A stretch of DNA of 64,000 nt from Streptomyces sp. NBC_00554 (GCF_041431135.1 NZ_CP107799.1:930001-994000), one strand, 5' to 3'; counted from the stretch's first letter, positions 33,572 to 43,587 are shown. Notes: generated from the sequence alone by a model not told the origin. Program-made: numbers and translations.

Positions 33572-34944
33572 GATCTCCCCCGCCTGTGCGCGATCTCGCC
33601 GAGCAGTACGTCCACGGCGATGAACACCGCCAGCGGGATGCCGAGCAGTGGGACGAAGTAGCCGAGTACGGCGATGGTTGCCATGGCCGGGACCAGGATC
33701 TGTGGCGGGACCTGTGCCCAGGCACCCCGTGGGATGGGTCGGCCGAACGCGGAGGCGCGGCCGCGCAGCCACCACATGCGGTAGCCCAGGACGATCAGGA
33801 GGATCAGCGAGCCCGTGAGGGCCATCAGCACGATCTGGTTGACGAGGCCGAAGAGGACGCCGGTGTGGGCGTCGATGCCCCAGCGGGTCAGCTTGGCGAG
33901 CACGGGGTAGTCGGCGAAGCGGAGTTCGTCGGTGACCTCGCCGGTCGTCGGGTCGACGGCCACCGCGTCCTGCTTCGTGGGCCAGCTGCGCTGGACCTGC
34001 TTGACGACGTACGTGGAGGAGGCGTCGGCGGGCGGGATGATCTCGACCGGGTCGCCGAGGCCCTTGGCGCGGGCGGCGGCGAGGATCTCGTCGACCCCCG
34101 CTCCACTCTCCGTCTCGCCCGCTCCGGCCGCGGCATCGTGTTCCGCGTGCTCGCCACCCGCCGCCGAGACCGAGGGGGTCGACTGACCGAGCGAGGTCCT
34201 GAGGACGTCGATGTTCGCCCCGGCGTACGTCGACCAGGTCAGGCCGGTCGCCGAGAGGAAGATGAAGCCGGCTGCCGCCCAGACGCCCACCGTGCCGTGC
34301 AGTCCCAGGGTGCGGCGGCGCCCGCTCGTCCCGCGGACCTTGCGCTGCGAGCGTCGGCGGGCGAACCACAGCCCGAGGCCGCCGCTCGCGATGACCCAGA
34401 GCCAGCTGGCGGCGAGTTCGCTGTAGAGACGGCCGTTGTCGCCGAGGTGCAGGTCACGGTGGAACTCGTCGATCCAGGTGCGCACCGGGAGTGCACCTGT
34501 GGAGCCGTACTGCTCCAGGGCGCCGCGCACCTTCGCGGTGTACGGGTCGACGAAGACCGCGAGGGTGTGGTCGGCGTCGATGCCCGGGGCTCCCGAGATC
34601 ATCACCCGGGTCGTCGCATCCGCCTCGGGTGAGGGGCGTACGGCCGAGACCGTGCCCTCCGGGTGGGCCTTGCGGGCGGCGGCCACCTGGTCGGACAGTG
34701 CCAGCTTCTTGTCGCCGACCGGGACGGTCAGCTCGTGGGAGTAGATGATCTTCTCGGCCTGGAAGGAGGCGGCGTACAGGAAGCCGGTCGCTGCGGCGAC
34801 CAGCAGGAAGGGGGCGACGAGCACTCCGGCGTAGAAGTGCAGGCGCAGTACCAGGGGTCGAAGTGAGGACCAGGTTTTTCGGGTGGGTGCCGGGGAGACG
34901 GACTGCGGGGACTGGTCCGTCGTGGTCGGGGGAGCGGTGGACAT
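33550..34944 (-). CDS. PepSY-associated TM domain protein
   Basis: A 464-residue membrane protein with four or more hydrophobic helices (VLRLHFYAGVLVAPFLLVAA near residue 35, SWLWVIASGGLGLWFARR near 180, and later ones). Two PepSY-like extracytoplasmic modules lie between helices (VAAARKAHPEGTVSAVRPSP and DEILAAARAKGLGDPVEIIP). Histidines at the helix ends (LHFYAG, EFHRDLHLG, WGIDAHTG) fit haem or metal roles proposed for iron-regulated relatives. Start MSTAPPTT at 34944. The last residues SFSPSGV lie in the dispersed palindromic element, so the C-terminus has been replaced or extended by that repeat. It is divergent from peptide deformylase. Confidence 0.85.
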   Translation of the reverse strand: MSTAPPTTTDQSPQSVSPAPTRKTWSSLRPLVLRLHFYAGVLVAPFLLVAAATGFLYAASFQAEKIIYSHELTVPVGDKKLALSDQVAAARKAHPEGTVSAVRPSPEADATTRVMISGAPGIDADHTLAVFVDPYTAKVRGALEQYGSTGALPVRTWIDEFHRDLHLGDNGRLYSELAASWLWVIASGGLGLWFARRRSQRKVRGTSGRRRTLGLHGTVGVWAAAGFIFLSATGLTWSTYAGANIDVLRTSLGQSTPSVSAAGGEHAEHDAAAGAGETESGAGVDEILAAARAKGLGDPVEIIPPADASSTYVVKQVQRSWPTKQDAVAVDPTTGEVTDELRFADYPVLAKLTRWGIDAHTGVLFGLVNQIVLMALTGSLILLIVLGYRMWWLRGRASAFGRPIPRGAWAQVPPQILVPAMATIAVLGYFVPLLGIPLAVFIAVDVLLGEIAHRRGRSFSPSGV

Positions 34945-35146
34945 CGGCGGGGTTCTCCGGTCGTGCAGGGGACGGAAACGGGCCGCGGGCCGGGAGTGGG
35001 CTCCCTTCACCGGTGGCGGTCCAGTAGTCGGGACCCGGAGGCGTCGAGTTCCCGGGCATGGACGTGGCGTGCGTCACATTCGGGAAGGTGCGGCACTCCC
35101 CTGGCGCCGCCTCGCTCCGCGCGGGCCCGCTTGGCATCCTGGCGCG

Positions 35147-35803
35147 ATGGCATCCGAACGTGACCACAGCACCTCCCGTCCCCTGAGCGACCAGGTCGAG
35201 GAACTTCTCGCCCACGAAGGCCCGTTGCCGATCGTCGCCGCCGGTGACCCGGTGCTGCGTCGTGCCGCCGAGCCGTTCGACGGCCAGTTGGCTCCGGGGC
35301 TGCTGGCCCGTTTCGTCGCCGCCCTGCGCGCGACGATGCACGCGGCACCGGGTGTCGGCCTCGCGGCACCGCAGGTCGGTGTACCGCTGCGGCTCGCGGT
35401 CATCGAGGACCCGGCGCCGGTGTCGGAGGAGGTGCGGCTGGTGCGCGGGCGGGTGCCGCAGCCGTTCCGGGTGCTGGTCAATCCGTCGTACGAGGGGATC
35501 GGCGCGGAGCGGGCGGTGTTCTTCGAGGGCTGCCTGAGTGTGCCGGGCTGGCAGGCTGTGGTGCCCCGGCACACCGAGGTGCGGCTGCGCGCGCTGGACG
35601 AGGAGGGCCGCGCGGTCGACGAGGTGTTCACGGGCTGGCCCGCGCGGATCGTCCAGCACGAGACGGACCATCTGGACGGGGTGCTCTATCTCGACCTGGC
35701 GGAGACCCGCTCGCTGTCCTCGAACCAGGCGATGGCGGAGCGCTGGGGGCAGCCGACGCCGGAGGAGGCGGCCGCGGCCCTCGGCTTCACGCTGCCCGGC
35801 TGA
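35147..35803 (+). CDS. def: Peptide deformylase
   Basis: A 218-residue metalloenzyme that removes the formyl group from nascent N-terminal methionine. All three signatures are present: GVGLAAPQVG near residue 72, EGCLSVPGW with the metal cysteine near 127, and QHETDHLDG with the HExxH histidines near 169. Start ATG at 35147; the longer open frame upstream comes from the divergent gene's promoter side. Streptomyces usually have several def genes, so this may be a secondary copy. Neighbours give no special context. Confidence 0.94.
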   Translation: MASERDHSTSRPLSDQVEELLAHEGPLPIVAAGDPVLRRAAEPFDGQLAPGLLARFVAALRATMHAAPGVGLAAPQVGVPLRLAVIEDPAPVSEEVRLVRGRVPQPFRVLVNPSYEGIGAERAVFFEGCLSVPGWQAVVPRHTEVRLRALDEEGRAVDEVFTGWPARIVQHETDHLDGVLYLDLAETRSLSSNQAMAERWGQPTPEEAAAALGFTLPG

Positions 35804-35865
35804 GACATGTCACCCGCGGCGGGGGTGTCCCACCGGTCCGGCGGAACACCCTCGCCAGGTCGGCG

Positions 35866-37299
35866 TCACGCGTCCCGGTACGCCTCCAGCAGCCGGAGCC
35901 ACACCTCGCTCAGCGTCGGATAGGACGGCACCGCGTGCCACAGGCGTCCGATGGGCACCTCGCCGGCGACGGCGACGGTCGCCGAGTGGATCAGTTCGCC
36001 GACGCCCGGGCCGACGAAGGTGACGCCGAGGAGGACCTCGCGGTTGACGTCGACGATCATGCGGGCCTTGCCCCGATAGCCATCGGCGTACAGGCCCGCG
36101 CCCGCCGCCGAGGACATCTCGACGTCCACGGCCCGGACACGGTGACCCGCCTGTTCGGCCTCGGCGAGGGAGAGGCCCACGGCGGCGGCCTCCGGATCGG
36201 TGAAGACGACCTGCGGGACGGCCGCGTGGTCGGCGGTCGCGGCATGAGCGCCCCACGGGTCCGTCTCCAGGAGCGGTACGCCGGCCGCGCGGGCGGCGAT
36301 GGCGGCGCCCGCGATCCGGGCCTGGTACTTGCCCTGGTGGGTGAGGAGCGCACGGTGGTTGACGTCGCCGACCGCGTACAGCCACTCGCTGCCGGTGACC
36401 CGGAGGCTGTCGTCGACGTCGAGCCAGGAGCCCGCTTCCAGGCCGATCGTGTCGAGGCCTATGTCGTCGGTGTGGGGCGCGCGGCCGGTCGCGAAGAGGA
36501 TCTCGTCGGCCTCCAGGCGGTCGCCGGTGTCCGTCAGGACCACCACGGTCGAGCCCTCGCGCGTCACCGCGGAGACCGAGGTGCCGGTGCGCACGTCCGC
36601 CCCCGCCTCCGCCAGTCCCTCGGCCACCAGCTCCCCGGCGAAGGGTTCCATACGGGGCAGCAGTCCCTTGCCGCGGACCAGGACGGTGACCTGGGAGCCG
36701 AGGGCCTGCCAGGCGGTGGCCATCTCGACGGCGACCACACCGCCGCCGACCACGACGAGCCGGCCGGGCACGGCCTGCGCGCTGGTGGCCTCGCGGCTGG
36801 TCCAGGGCTTGACCTGGGCGAGTCCCGGCAGGTCGGGGAGCAGGGCGCGGGTGCCGGTGCACACGGCGACCGCGTGCCGGGCGGTCAGCACGTGCCGCTC
36901 GCCGTCGGGCCCCTCGACCGTCACCGTGCGCGGTCCGTCGAGCCGCCCGTGTCCGCGGTACAGGTCGGCGCCGATGCCGTCCAGCCAGCCGACCTGGCCG
37001 TCGTCCTTCCAGTGGGAGGTGAAGTAGTCGCGGTGGGCGAGGACCGCGGAGGCGTCGAGGGGGCCCTGCACTGCCTGGCTGAGGCCGGGCACGCGGCGGG
37101 CGTCGGCGCGGGCGATGACCGGGCGCAGCAGGGCCTTGCTGGGCATGCAGGCCCAGTAGGAGCACTCGCCGCCGACCAGTTCGCTCTCCACGATCGCGGT
37201 GGAGAGGCCTGCCGCGCGGGCGCGGTCCGCGACGTTCTCCCCCACGGGCCCGGCCCCGAGCACCACGACGTCGTACGCGATGGATTCCGTTTCCGTCAT
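35866..37299 (-). CDS. FAD/NAD(P)-dependent pyridine nucleotide-disulfide oxidoreductase
   Basis: A 477-residue class I disulfide oxidoreductase. FAD motif GAGPVGENVADRA is at the N-terminus. The redox-active disulfide is GGECSYWACMPSK (Cys-x4-Cys) near residue 43. The NAD(P) motif VVVGGGVVAVEMA lies near 177, AVGDVNHRALLTHQ near 310, and the dimer interface has HAVPSYPTLSEVW near the C-terminus. Relatives include dihydrolipoamide dehydrogenase, mercuric reductase and trypanothione/mycothione reductases. The substrate is unresolved because the Trp in the disulfide loop is atypical for Lpd. It is divergent from thioredoxin (120 bases), which suggests a redox role. Confidence 0.88.
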   Translation of the reverse strand: MTETESIAYDVVVLGAGPVGENVADRARAAGLSTAIVESELVGGECSYWACMPSKALLRPVIARADARRVPGLSQAVQGPLDASAVLAHRDYFTSHWKDDGQVGWLDGIGADLYRGHGRLDGPRTVTVEGPDGERHVLTARHAVAVCTGTRALLPDLPGLAQVKPWTSREATSAQAVPGRLVVVGGGVVAVEMATAWQALGSQVTVLVRGKGLLPRMEPFAGELVAEGLAEAGADVRTGTSVSAVTREGSTVVVLTDTGDRLEADEILFATGRAPHTDDIGLDTIGLEAGSWLDVDDSLRVTGSEWLYAVGDVNHRALLTHQGKYQARIAGAAIAARAAGVPLLETDPWGAHAATADHAAVPQVVFTDPEAAAVGLSLAEAEQAGHRVRAVDVEMSSAAGAGLYADGYRGKARMIVDVNREVLLGVTFVGPGVGELIHSATVAVAGEVPIGRLWHAVPSYPTLSEVWLRLLEAYRDA

Positions 37300-37419
37300 G
37301 GGGTCAGTCTGGTTCCTCGTGTGCGCCGTGGCCACACGGGTAGGCAGGCGGAATACGGCACCGGCAGGCGGCGTTGTGCGAACCGGCATGACCCGGACAC
37401 GAGAAAGAGGGAGACACGC

Positions 37420-37797
<378 letters not shown>

Positions 37798-37806
37798 GTC
37801 CCCCGC

Positions 37807-39243
37807 TCAGAACGGGTACGCCGCCACATCCCCGCGCACCGTCGTCCAGCGCACGTCGGTGAAGGCCTCCAGGTTGGCCTCACCGCCGAAGCGGGCGCCG
37901 GTGCCGGAGGACGCGATCCCGCCGAAGGGCGCGACGGCCTCGTCGTTGACGGTCTGGTCGTTGATGTGGGCGATGCCGGTGGGGATGCGCTCGGCGAGGT
38001 CGAGGCCGCGCGCGGTGTCCCTGGTGACGATGCCCAGGGAGAGGCCGTACGGTCCCGCTGAGGCGAGAGCGGCGGCCTCGTCGACGTCCGCGAAGGAACG
38101 TACCGGCGCGACCGGGCCGAAGACCTCTTCCGCGTACGCGGGGGTCGAGTCGTCGACTCCGGCAAGCACCGTCGGCCGGTAGAACAGCTTCTCGTGCGTG
38201 CCGCCCGCCGCCAGCTTCGCCCCGCGTGCGGTGCTGGACTCCACCAGCCCCTGGATCTTGGCCAGTTGGGCGCTGTCGATAATCGGCCCCAGGTGCACCT
38301 GCTCGCGGTGCGGGTCACCGACGGCCAGCGAGTCGGCCTTGGCGGCGAGCCGCTCGACGTACTCCTTGTAGAGCGAGGCGTGGACGAGGTGGCGGCCCGT
38401 CGTCATGCAGATCTGGCCCTGGTGGAAGAACGAACCCCAGGCGGCCGTGGAGATCACCGCGTCGATATCGGCGTCCGCCAGCACGATCAGCGCGGAGTTT
38501 CCGCCCAACTCCAGGTGCACGCGCTTGAGTTGACGGCCCGCTGCCTCACCGACCGCGCGCCCGGCGGCAGTCGACCCCGTGAACGAGATCACCGGCACCT
38601 GCGGGTCGGCTACCAGCGCCTGACCGGCCTCGGGACCGCCGGGGAGTACGTGCAGCAGGCCGTCCGGGAGGCCTGCCTCCGCGAAGACGGCGGCGAGCGC
38701 GAGGCCGCCGCAGACGGCGGTGCGCGGGTCCGGCTTCAGGACGACGCCGTTGCCGAGCGCGAGCGCCGGGGCCACGGAGCGGATCGAGAGGATCAGCGGG
38801 GCGTTGAAGGGGGCGATGACCCCTACCACGCCGACCGGGACGCGCCGCGTGTACGACAGACGCGGGGCCTCCGAGGGCAGGACCTGGCCGGTCGGGCGCG
38901 AGGCGAGCGCGGCTGCCTCGTAGCACTCCTGGGCGGCGACGTGCAGTTCGAAGTCGGCCTTGCCGGGGATGGAGCCGGACTCGCGGACGATCCAGTCGCG
39001 CAGTTCGTCGGCGTGTGCGGCGAAGAGGTCACCCGCCCTGCGCAGCACGGCTGCGCGGACGAAGTGCGGGGCCCTGGCCCAGTCGGACTGGGCGGCACGG
39101 GCGGTCCGCGCGGCCGTCGAGATGTCCTCGGCGGTGGCGAGCGTGACGGTACCGAGCCCCTCGCCGGTGGCGGGCTCGGTGACGGTGTACTCACCGCCCG
39201 ACAGCGTGCGGGACTGCCAGGTCTTGGGGTCGAGCAGCGGCAT
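37807..39243 (-). CDS. Aldehyde dehydrogenase, benzaldehyde/vanillin type
   Basis: A 478-residue NAD(P)-dependent aldehyde dehydrogenase. NAD-binding FTGSTAAGRAVGEAAG is near residue 221, the general base glutamate in LELGGNSALIVL near 247, and the catalytic cysteine in GQICMTTGRHLVH near 281. The MPLLDPKTWQ start and the sequence style resemble benzaldehyde dehydrogenases. It lies 39 bases downstream of pobA on the same strand, so it probably oxidises a hydroxybenzaldehyde to the 4-hydroxybenzoate that PobA consumes. A longer start at 39264 is possible but less typical. Confidence 0.88.
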   Translation of the reverse strand: MPLLDPKTWQSRTLSGGEYTVTEPATGEGLGTVTLATAEDISTAARTARAAQSDWARAPHFVRAAVLRRAGDLFAAHADELRDWIVRESGSIPGKADFELHVAAQECYEAAALASRPTGQVLPSEAPRLSYTRRVPVGVVGVIAPFNAPLILSIRSVAPALALGNGVVLKPDPRTAVCGGLALAAVFAEAGLPDGLLHVLPGGPEAGQALVADPQVPVISFTGSTAAGRAVGEAAGRQLKRVHLELGGNSALIVLADADIDAVISTAAWGSFFHQGQICMTTGRHLVHASLYKEYVERLAAKADSLAVGDPHREQVHLGPIIDSAQLAKIQGLVESSTARGAKLAAGGTHEKLFYRPTVLAGVDDSTPAYAEEVFGPVAPVRSFADVDEAAALASAGPYGLSLGIVTRDTARGLDLAERIPTGIAHINDQTVNDEAVAPFGGIASSGTGARFGGEANLEAFTDVRWTTVRGDVAAYPF

Positions 39244-39282
39244 GACGGCTCTCCGATCGATCACTGATCACCAGCGGGACAC

Positions 39283-40461
39283 TCACAGTGAGAGGGGTAA
39301 TCCCGTGTAGTTCGCGGCCAGTTCGGCTGCCGCGTGGCGGGATGCCGTGATCCGGCGCAGTCGTGCGAGCTGCACCCGGTGGTCGAAGACATCCCCATCT
39401 GGTTGAGCGTGCAACATCCTAGTCATGTCGTACGAGAAACGTGTGGCCTGCCATACCCGGTCGAGGCACAACTCCGAGTAACGGTCCAGGAGTTGGGCCG
39501 ATCCCGTGCGGTGCAGCGCCGCGAAGCCGCGTGCCAGTACCCGGACGTCGGACACCGCGAGGTTGAGCCCCTTGGCGCCGGTCGGCGGCACGATGTGGGC
39601 GGCGTCCCCGGCGAGGAACAGCCGTCCGTAGCGCATCGGCTCGTGAACGTAACTCCGCATCGACGTCACGGACTTGGACGTGACGGGACCGCGCTCGAGG
39701 CGCCAGTCGCCGTCGATGGCGAAGCGTGCCGCGAGCTCGTCCCAGATGCGCTCGTCGGGCCAGTCGGCGGCGGCGGTGCCGTTCGGGACCTGCAGGTACA
39801 GCCGCGACACCGACGGCGAGCGCATGCTGTGCAGGGCGAAGCCCCTGTCGCCGCGTGCGTAGATCAACTCCTCGCAGGAGGGCGGCACATCGGCGAGGAT
39901 CCCGAGCCAGGAATACGGGTAGTCGTGCGCGTACGTGTGGCTCGCCCCGTCCGGGAACGCGTCGCGCGCGATGCCGTGCGAGCCGTCGCAGCCCACCACG
40001 TAGTCGCAGCTCAGGGTCTGTTCGCGCCCCTCGTGCACGAAGCGCACAACCGGTGCGTCGCTGTCCGGCTTCTCGATGGCGATCGCCTCGGCCTCGAACA
40101 ACAGCGGTGGCCCGTCGGCGAGTTGAAAGGCGATGAGATCCTTCACGATCTCCGTCTGGGCGTAGATCGTGACGGTGCGGCCGCCGGTGAGCGCGGGGAA
40201 GTCGATGTGGTGGCGCTCGCGGTCGAAGCGCAGCTCGATGCCGTGGTGGATCAGTCCCTCGGCGTCCAGGCGGCCGGCGGCGTCGCACTCGCGCAGCGCG
40301 TCGACCGTGCCCTGCTCCAGCATTCCGGCGCGCTGGCGCTGCTCGGCGTACTCCCGTGTCCTGCTCTCCAGGACGACGCAGTCGACGCCCGTCCGGTGCA
40401 GCAGCCGGGCGAGCAGGAGCCCGGCGGGACCGCCGCCGATGATGCCGACCGTGGTCCGCAT
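39283..40461 (-). CDS. pobA: 4-hydroxybenzoate 3-monooxygenase
   Basis: A 392-residue class A flavin hydroxylase that converts 4-hydroxybenzoate to protocatechuate. N-terminal GIIGGGPAGLLLARLLHRTG binds FAD; ESRTREYAEQRQRAGMLEQG, with the RAG motif, and the GDAAHIVPPTGAKGLNLAV motif near residue 285 are diagnostic for PobA. Length matches the family. It follows a LacI regulator (47 bases) and precedes an aldehyde dehydrogenase. The protocatechuate ring-cleavage genes are not in this window. Confidence 0.94.
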   Translation of the reverse strand: MRTTVGIIGGGPAGLLLARLLHRTGVDCVVLESRTREYAEQRQRAGMLEQGTVDALRECDAAGRLDAEGLIHHGIELRFDRERHHIDFPALTGGRTVTIYAQTEIVKDLIAFQLADGPPLLFEAEAIAIEKPDSDAPVVRFVHEGREQTLSCDYVVGCDGSHGIARDAFPDGASHTYAHDYPYSWLGILADVPPSCEELIYARGDRGFALHSMRSPSVSRLYLQVPNGTAAADWPDERIWDELAARFAIDGDWRLERGPVTSKSVTSMRSYVHEPMRYGRLFLAGDAAHIVPPTGAKGLNLAVSDVRVLARGFAALHRTGSAQLLDRYSELCLDRVWQATRFSYDMTRMLHAQPDGDVFDHRVQLARLRRITASRHAAAELAANYTGLPLSL

Positions 40462-40508
40462 GACGCGCCTCCGTGTCCGGTCCGGCCGGGGAACAGTCCC
40501 AGCCTCTC

Positions 40509-41543
40509 TCAGCTCGACTCGCGGTGCACGACCCTCGCTCCCAGCACCTCGTGCGTTTCGGGCGCCGCGCCGGGCTCGCGCACCGCGCGGTCCACCAGCT
40601 CGGCGAGGTCACGCCCGGACGGCAGCTCGATGTGGACGGTGCTCAGGCGGGGCCGCAGCAGCCGGCCGAGCATCAGGTCGTCGGCGCCGATGACGGCCGT
40701 CTCGTCCGGGATTCCGATGCCCTCGTCCTGGAGGGCGCGCGTCAGCAGCATCGCGTACTCGTCGTTGTACGCGAACACGGCGTCGAGATCGAGGGAGCGC
40801 CAGCTCGCCGCGAGCCGGGCGGCGGCCACCTCCTCGTACGCGAGCGGCAGCTCGGTCACCGAGGCGTCCGTGCCCCGCAGAGCGCGCCGTACGCCTTCGA
40901 GGCGGGGCTTGGAGAAGATCTCCAGGCCCGTTTCCTGGGGCACCACGACACCGATGCGACGGCGGCCACGCGCCACGAGGTGGGCGCCCGCGCAGTGGCC
41001 GACCCGCTCGTGGTCCATGAGCAGCGCGTGCGCGCCCTCGACGCGCTCGGGGCCCATAGTGACGACGGCCCGGGCTCCGGAGCGCTTGAGGACACCCACG
41101 CCCTCGGGGCCGAGCCCGCTGCCCGGCACGAGGACGGCGACCGGCCGCAGCTCGGCCCAGGCGCGGGCGGCCTCGTCGCCCTGCAGGCCTACGCTGCCGT
41201 ACTGCACGACGGTGTAGTCGAGGCGGCCCAGAGCCCACTGGAGCTCGTTGAAGAACTGGCTGTAGAGCGGGCCCACGGGCACGGAGGGAGCCGGCATCAG
41301 GACCATGCGGCTGTGCCCGGCGCGCAGGCTGCGGGCGGCGGCGTGCGGGACGTACCCGAGTTCCTTGGCCGCCTCGTGGACGCGGCGGCGGGTGGGTTCG
41401 CTGATCCGGACGGCGCTGGTGTTGTTCAGGACGTACGAGACGGTCGCGCGGGAGACGCCCGCCAGGCGCGCCACATCGGCACTCGTCGGCACGGGTCGTT
41501 GTGCGGACGATGGAGGGGCGGACTGCTTCGGTATCTGCACCAT
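40509..41543 (-). CDS. LacI family regulator upstream of pobA
   Basis: A 344-residue LacI protein with HTH TSADVARLAGVSRATVSYVL near residues 20-39, the minor-groove hinge ELGYVPHAAARSLRAG, and a sensor domain. The ATG at 41543 is favoured over the upstream in-frame start at 41633. Being the first gene before pobA and the aldehyde dehydrogenase, it may autoregulate the unit. LacI control of pobA would differ from the PobR-type (IclR or AraC) activators known elsewhere. It is divergent from an amidase gene. Confidence 0.85.
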   Translation of the reverse strand: MVQIPKQSAPPSSAQRPVPTSADVARLAGVSRATVSYVLNNTSAVRISEPTRRRVHEAAKELGYVPHAAARSLRAGHSRMVLMPAPSVPVGPLYSQFFNELQWALGRLDYTVVQYGSVGLQGDEAARAWAELRPVAVLVPGSGLGPEGVGVLKRSGARAVVTMGPERVEGAHALLMDHERVGHCAGAHLVARGRRRIGVVVPQETGLEIFSKPRLEGVRRALRGTDASVTELPLAYEEVAAARLAASWRSLDLDAVFAYNDEYAMLLTRALQDEGIGIPDETAVIGADDLMLGRLLRPRLSTVHIELPSGRDLAELVDRAVREPGAAPETHEVLGARVVHRESS

Positions 41544-41674
41544 GACGTCACGCATCCTTGCAGAAGCACGGCGCGCCGCTTTGCGCCGGGGGAGCCCGGC
41601 GGCCCCGGGTGGCCGGAACTCTCCCTTCCGCAAAGGATGTTCGATATCCCGTACCGGATGGCCCGTCCGGAGGT

Positions 41675-41686
41675 TACCGTGCGGTA
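41675..41686. promoter_or_regulatory. Inverted repeat in the LacI/amidase divergent region
   Basis: TACCGTGCGGTA has perfect five-base arms around TG, 27 bases before the amidase start and in the region shared with the LacI promoter. An operator is plausible, unproven. Confidence 0.4.
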
Positions 41687-41712
41687 CACGACCTGCTTCG
41701 GAGGTGCCCCTC

Positions 41713-43137
41713 TTGGCTCCCGACCGTGCTCATGGCCTGGCTGAAAGTGCTCGCTCCCTCGCCGACGGCGAGGTGACCGCGCGCGAGATGGCCGAGCGGA
41801 CACTGGCCCGCATCGAGGCGACCCAGCCCTCCCTGAACGCCTTCCGCCTGGTGCGCGCCGAGGCGGCGCTCGCCGAGGCCGACGCGGCGGACAAGAAGCT
41901 GGCCGCCGGAGTGCGGCTGCCGCTGCTCGGGGTGTCGGTGGCGGTGAAGGACGACATGGACGTGGCGGGCGAGCCGACCGCGTTCGGCTGCCGGGGCGAT
42001 TTCCCGGCCCAGACCGAGGACGGGGAGGCTGTACGCCGCCTGCGCGCGGCCGGCGCGATCGTGATCGGCAAGACCAACACCTGCGAGCTCGGGCAGTGGC
42101 CTTTCACCGAGGGGCCCGCTTTCGGAGCCACCCGCAACCCCTGGCACGCCGACCACACGCCGGGCGGCTCCTCGGGAGGCTCAGCCGCGGCGGTGGCGGC
42201 GGGTCTGGTGCCGGCGGCGCTGGGCTCGGACGGCGCGGGCTCGGTCCGCATCCCGGCCTCCTGGACCCACCTGATCGGGATCAAACCGCAGCGTGGCCGG
42301 ATCTCGACCTGGCCGCGCCCGGAGTCGTTCCAGGGCATCACGGTCAACGGGACGCTCGCCCGCACGGTCGCGGACGCGGCCCTCCTCCTGGACTCGGCGA
42401 GCGGTAACCACAAGGGCGACCTGCACCGCCCGCTTCCCCTGCGCGTGTCGGACGCGGTGGGCCGCGACCCGGGCCGGCTGCGGATCGCGCTGTCGCTGAA
42501 GCCGCCGTTCACGGCACTGCCCGCCCGGCTCGATCCCGCCATACGGGAGCGGGTCCTCGCGCTCGCGGAGCGGCTCGCGGCGCTCGGGCACGTGGTGGAG
42601 GAGGCGGAGCCGCGGTACGGGCAGATCGGGCTGTCGTTCATCCCGCGCGCGACGGTCGGTCTCGCCGAGCGGGTACGCGACGTGCCGCAGCAGGACCTCC
42701 TCGACCGGCGCACCCGCGACGCCGCCCGGCTGGGACGCGTACTCGGCGGCGCACCCCTGCGGGTGGCCCGCCGCGCCGAGGCGACGCTGCACCGGCGGAT
42801 CGGGGCGCTCTTCGAGACGTACGACGTGCTCCTCGCGCCGACGACCGCCGCTCCCCCGCCCCTCATCGGCTCGATGGTGAACCTGAACGGGCTGGGCACC
42901 GACCGGGCCATGATCGCCGCGTGTCCGTTCGCGTGGCCGTGGAACGTGCTGGGCTGGCCCGGGGTCAACGTGCCCGCGGGGTTCGTGGGCGACGCTCTGC
43001 CGGTCGGCGCCCAGCTGCTCGGTCCGGCGAACAGCGAGCCGCTGCTCGTGTCGCTGGCCGCCCAGTTGGAGGCGGATCTGCGGTGGCACGAACTGTGGCC
43101 GCCCCACGGGACCGTCGTGGACTCCCCTGCGGTGTAA
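41713..43137 (+). CDS. Amidase signature family enzyme
   Basis: A 474-residue amidase. The Ser-cisSer-Lys triad is visible as Lys in VAVKDDMDVAG near residue 79, and Ser residues in TPGGSSGGSAAAVA near 153 and GSDGAGSVRIPASW near 175. The TTG at 41713 is chosen as start because GGAGG (41700-41704) lies 8 bases upstream; the GTG at 41704 overlaps that site. A TACCG-TG-CGGTA inverted repeat (41675-41686) lies just upstream and could bind the divergent LacI regulator. The substrate is unknown; family members hydrolyse aryl or aliphatic amides, indoleacetamide, or act in Gln-tRNA formation, but no gatB/C is nearby. Confidence 0.87.
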   Translation: MAPDRAHGLAESARSLADGEVTAREMAERTLARIEATQPSLNAFRLVRAEAALAEADAADKKLAAGVRLPLLGVSVAVKDDMDVAGEPTAFGCRGDFPAQTEDGEAVRRLRAAGAIVIGKTNTCELGQWPFTEGPAFGATRNPWHADHTPGGSSGGSAAAVAAGLVPAALGSDGAGSVRIPASWTHLIGIKPQRGRISTWPRPESFQGITVNGTLARTVADAALLLDSASGNHKGDLHRPLPLRVSDAVGRDPGRLRIALSLKPPFTALPARLDPAIRERVLALAERLAALGHVVEEAEPRYGQIGLSFIPRATVGLAERVRDVPQQDLLDRRTRDAARLGRVLGGAPLRVARRAEATLHRRIGALFETYDVLLAPTTAAPPPLIGSMVNLNGLGTDRAMIAACPFAWPWNVLGWPGVNVPAGFVGDALPVGAQLLGPANSEPLLVSLAAQLEADLRWHELWPPHGTVVDSPAV

Positions 43138-43190
43138 AGGAGTTCGTCGGGGCCGCTGTGACCAGCGGATTCCGGCCGTAGTCTGTGGTC

Positions 43191-43409
43191 ATGGACGATG
43201 CGCCGATGGTCGGGTTGATGGGGCGGGTCACCGGCACGGTCGGGCCCGGGCTCGTCGGCGAGGTGATCGTCCGGGTACGCGGCGGCGCCGAGCACTTCCT
43301 CGCGTATCCCGCCGCCGCCAAGGACCGTATCGAGACGGGCACGGTGGTGATGGTCGTGGAGTACCTGCCGCCGCGGACCGTGTACGTCTCGGCGGCGTAC
43401 GACAGTTGA
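43191..43409 (+). CDS. Small NfeD-like OB-fold protein
   Basis: A 72-residue beta-rich protein (GLMGRVTGTVGPGLVGEVIV, then GTVVMVVEYLPPRTVYV). Size, pattern and position directly before a flotillin gene fit the C-terminal OB domain of NfeD proteins, which commonly accompany SPFH proteins. There is no membrane segment. The ATG at 43191 or the GTG two codons earlier (43185) can be the start. The role is inferred from the gene pair. Confidence 0.65.
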   Translation: MDDAPMVGLMGRVTGTVGPGLVGEVIVRVRGGAEHFLAYPAAAKDRIETGTVVMVVEYLPPRTVYVSAAYDS

Positions 43410-43587
43410 CGAGTGGGCGGCGTACGGCGATCAACGCGTCCCCAGCTCGTCTGCGCACGCGCCGTCCCAGGTGAGAGCCGTATTCGTCAAGATTGCAACA
43501 AGGATTCGTCAGTGCCTGTCCCCCGGCCTTGCGCAGGAGCACACTCCCTTCGTTCGGTGCCGAAAGGGCACCATCCAAAGGGGGCGT

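Noticed and set aside
35810..37165. A 451-codon minus-strand frame offset from the disulfide oxidoreductase
   Set aside because: Arg/Gly/Pro-rich shifted frame of the same gene; the frame ending at 35866 carries the FAD, NAD and disulfide motifs.
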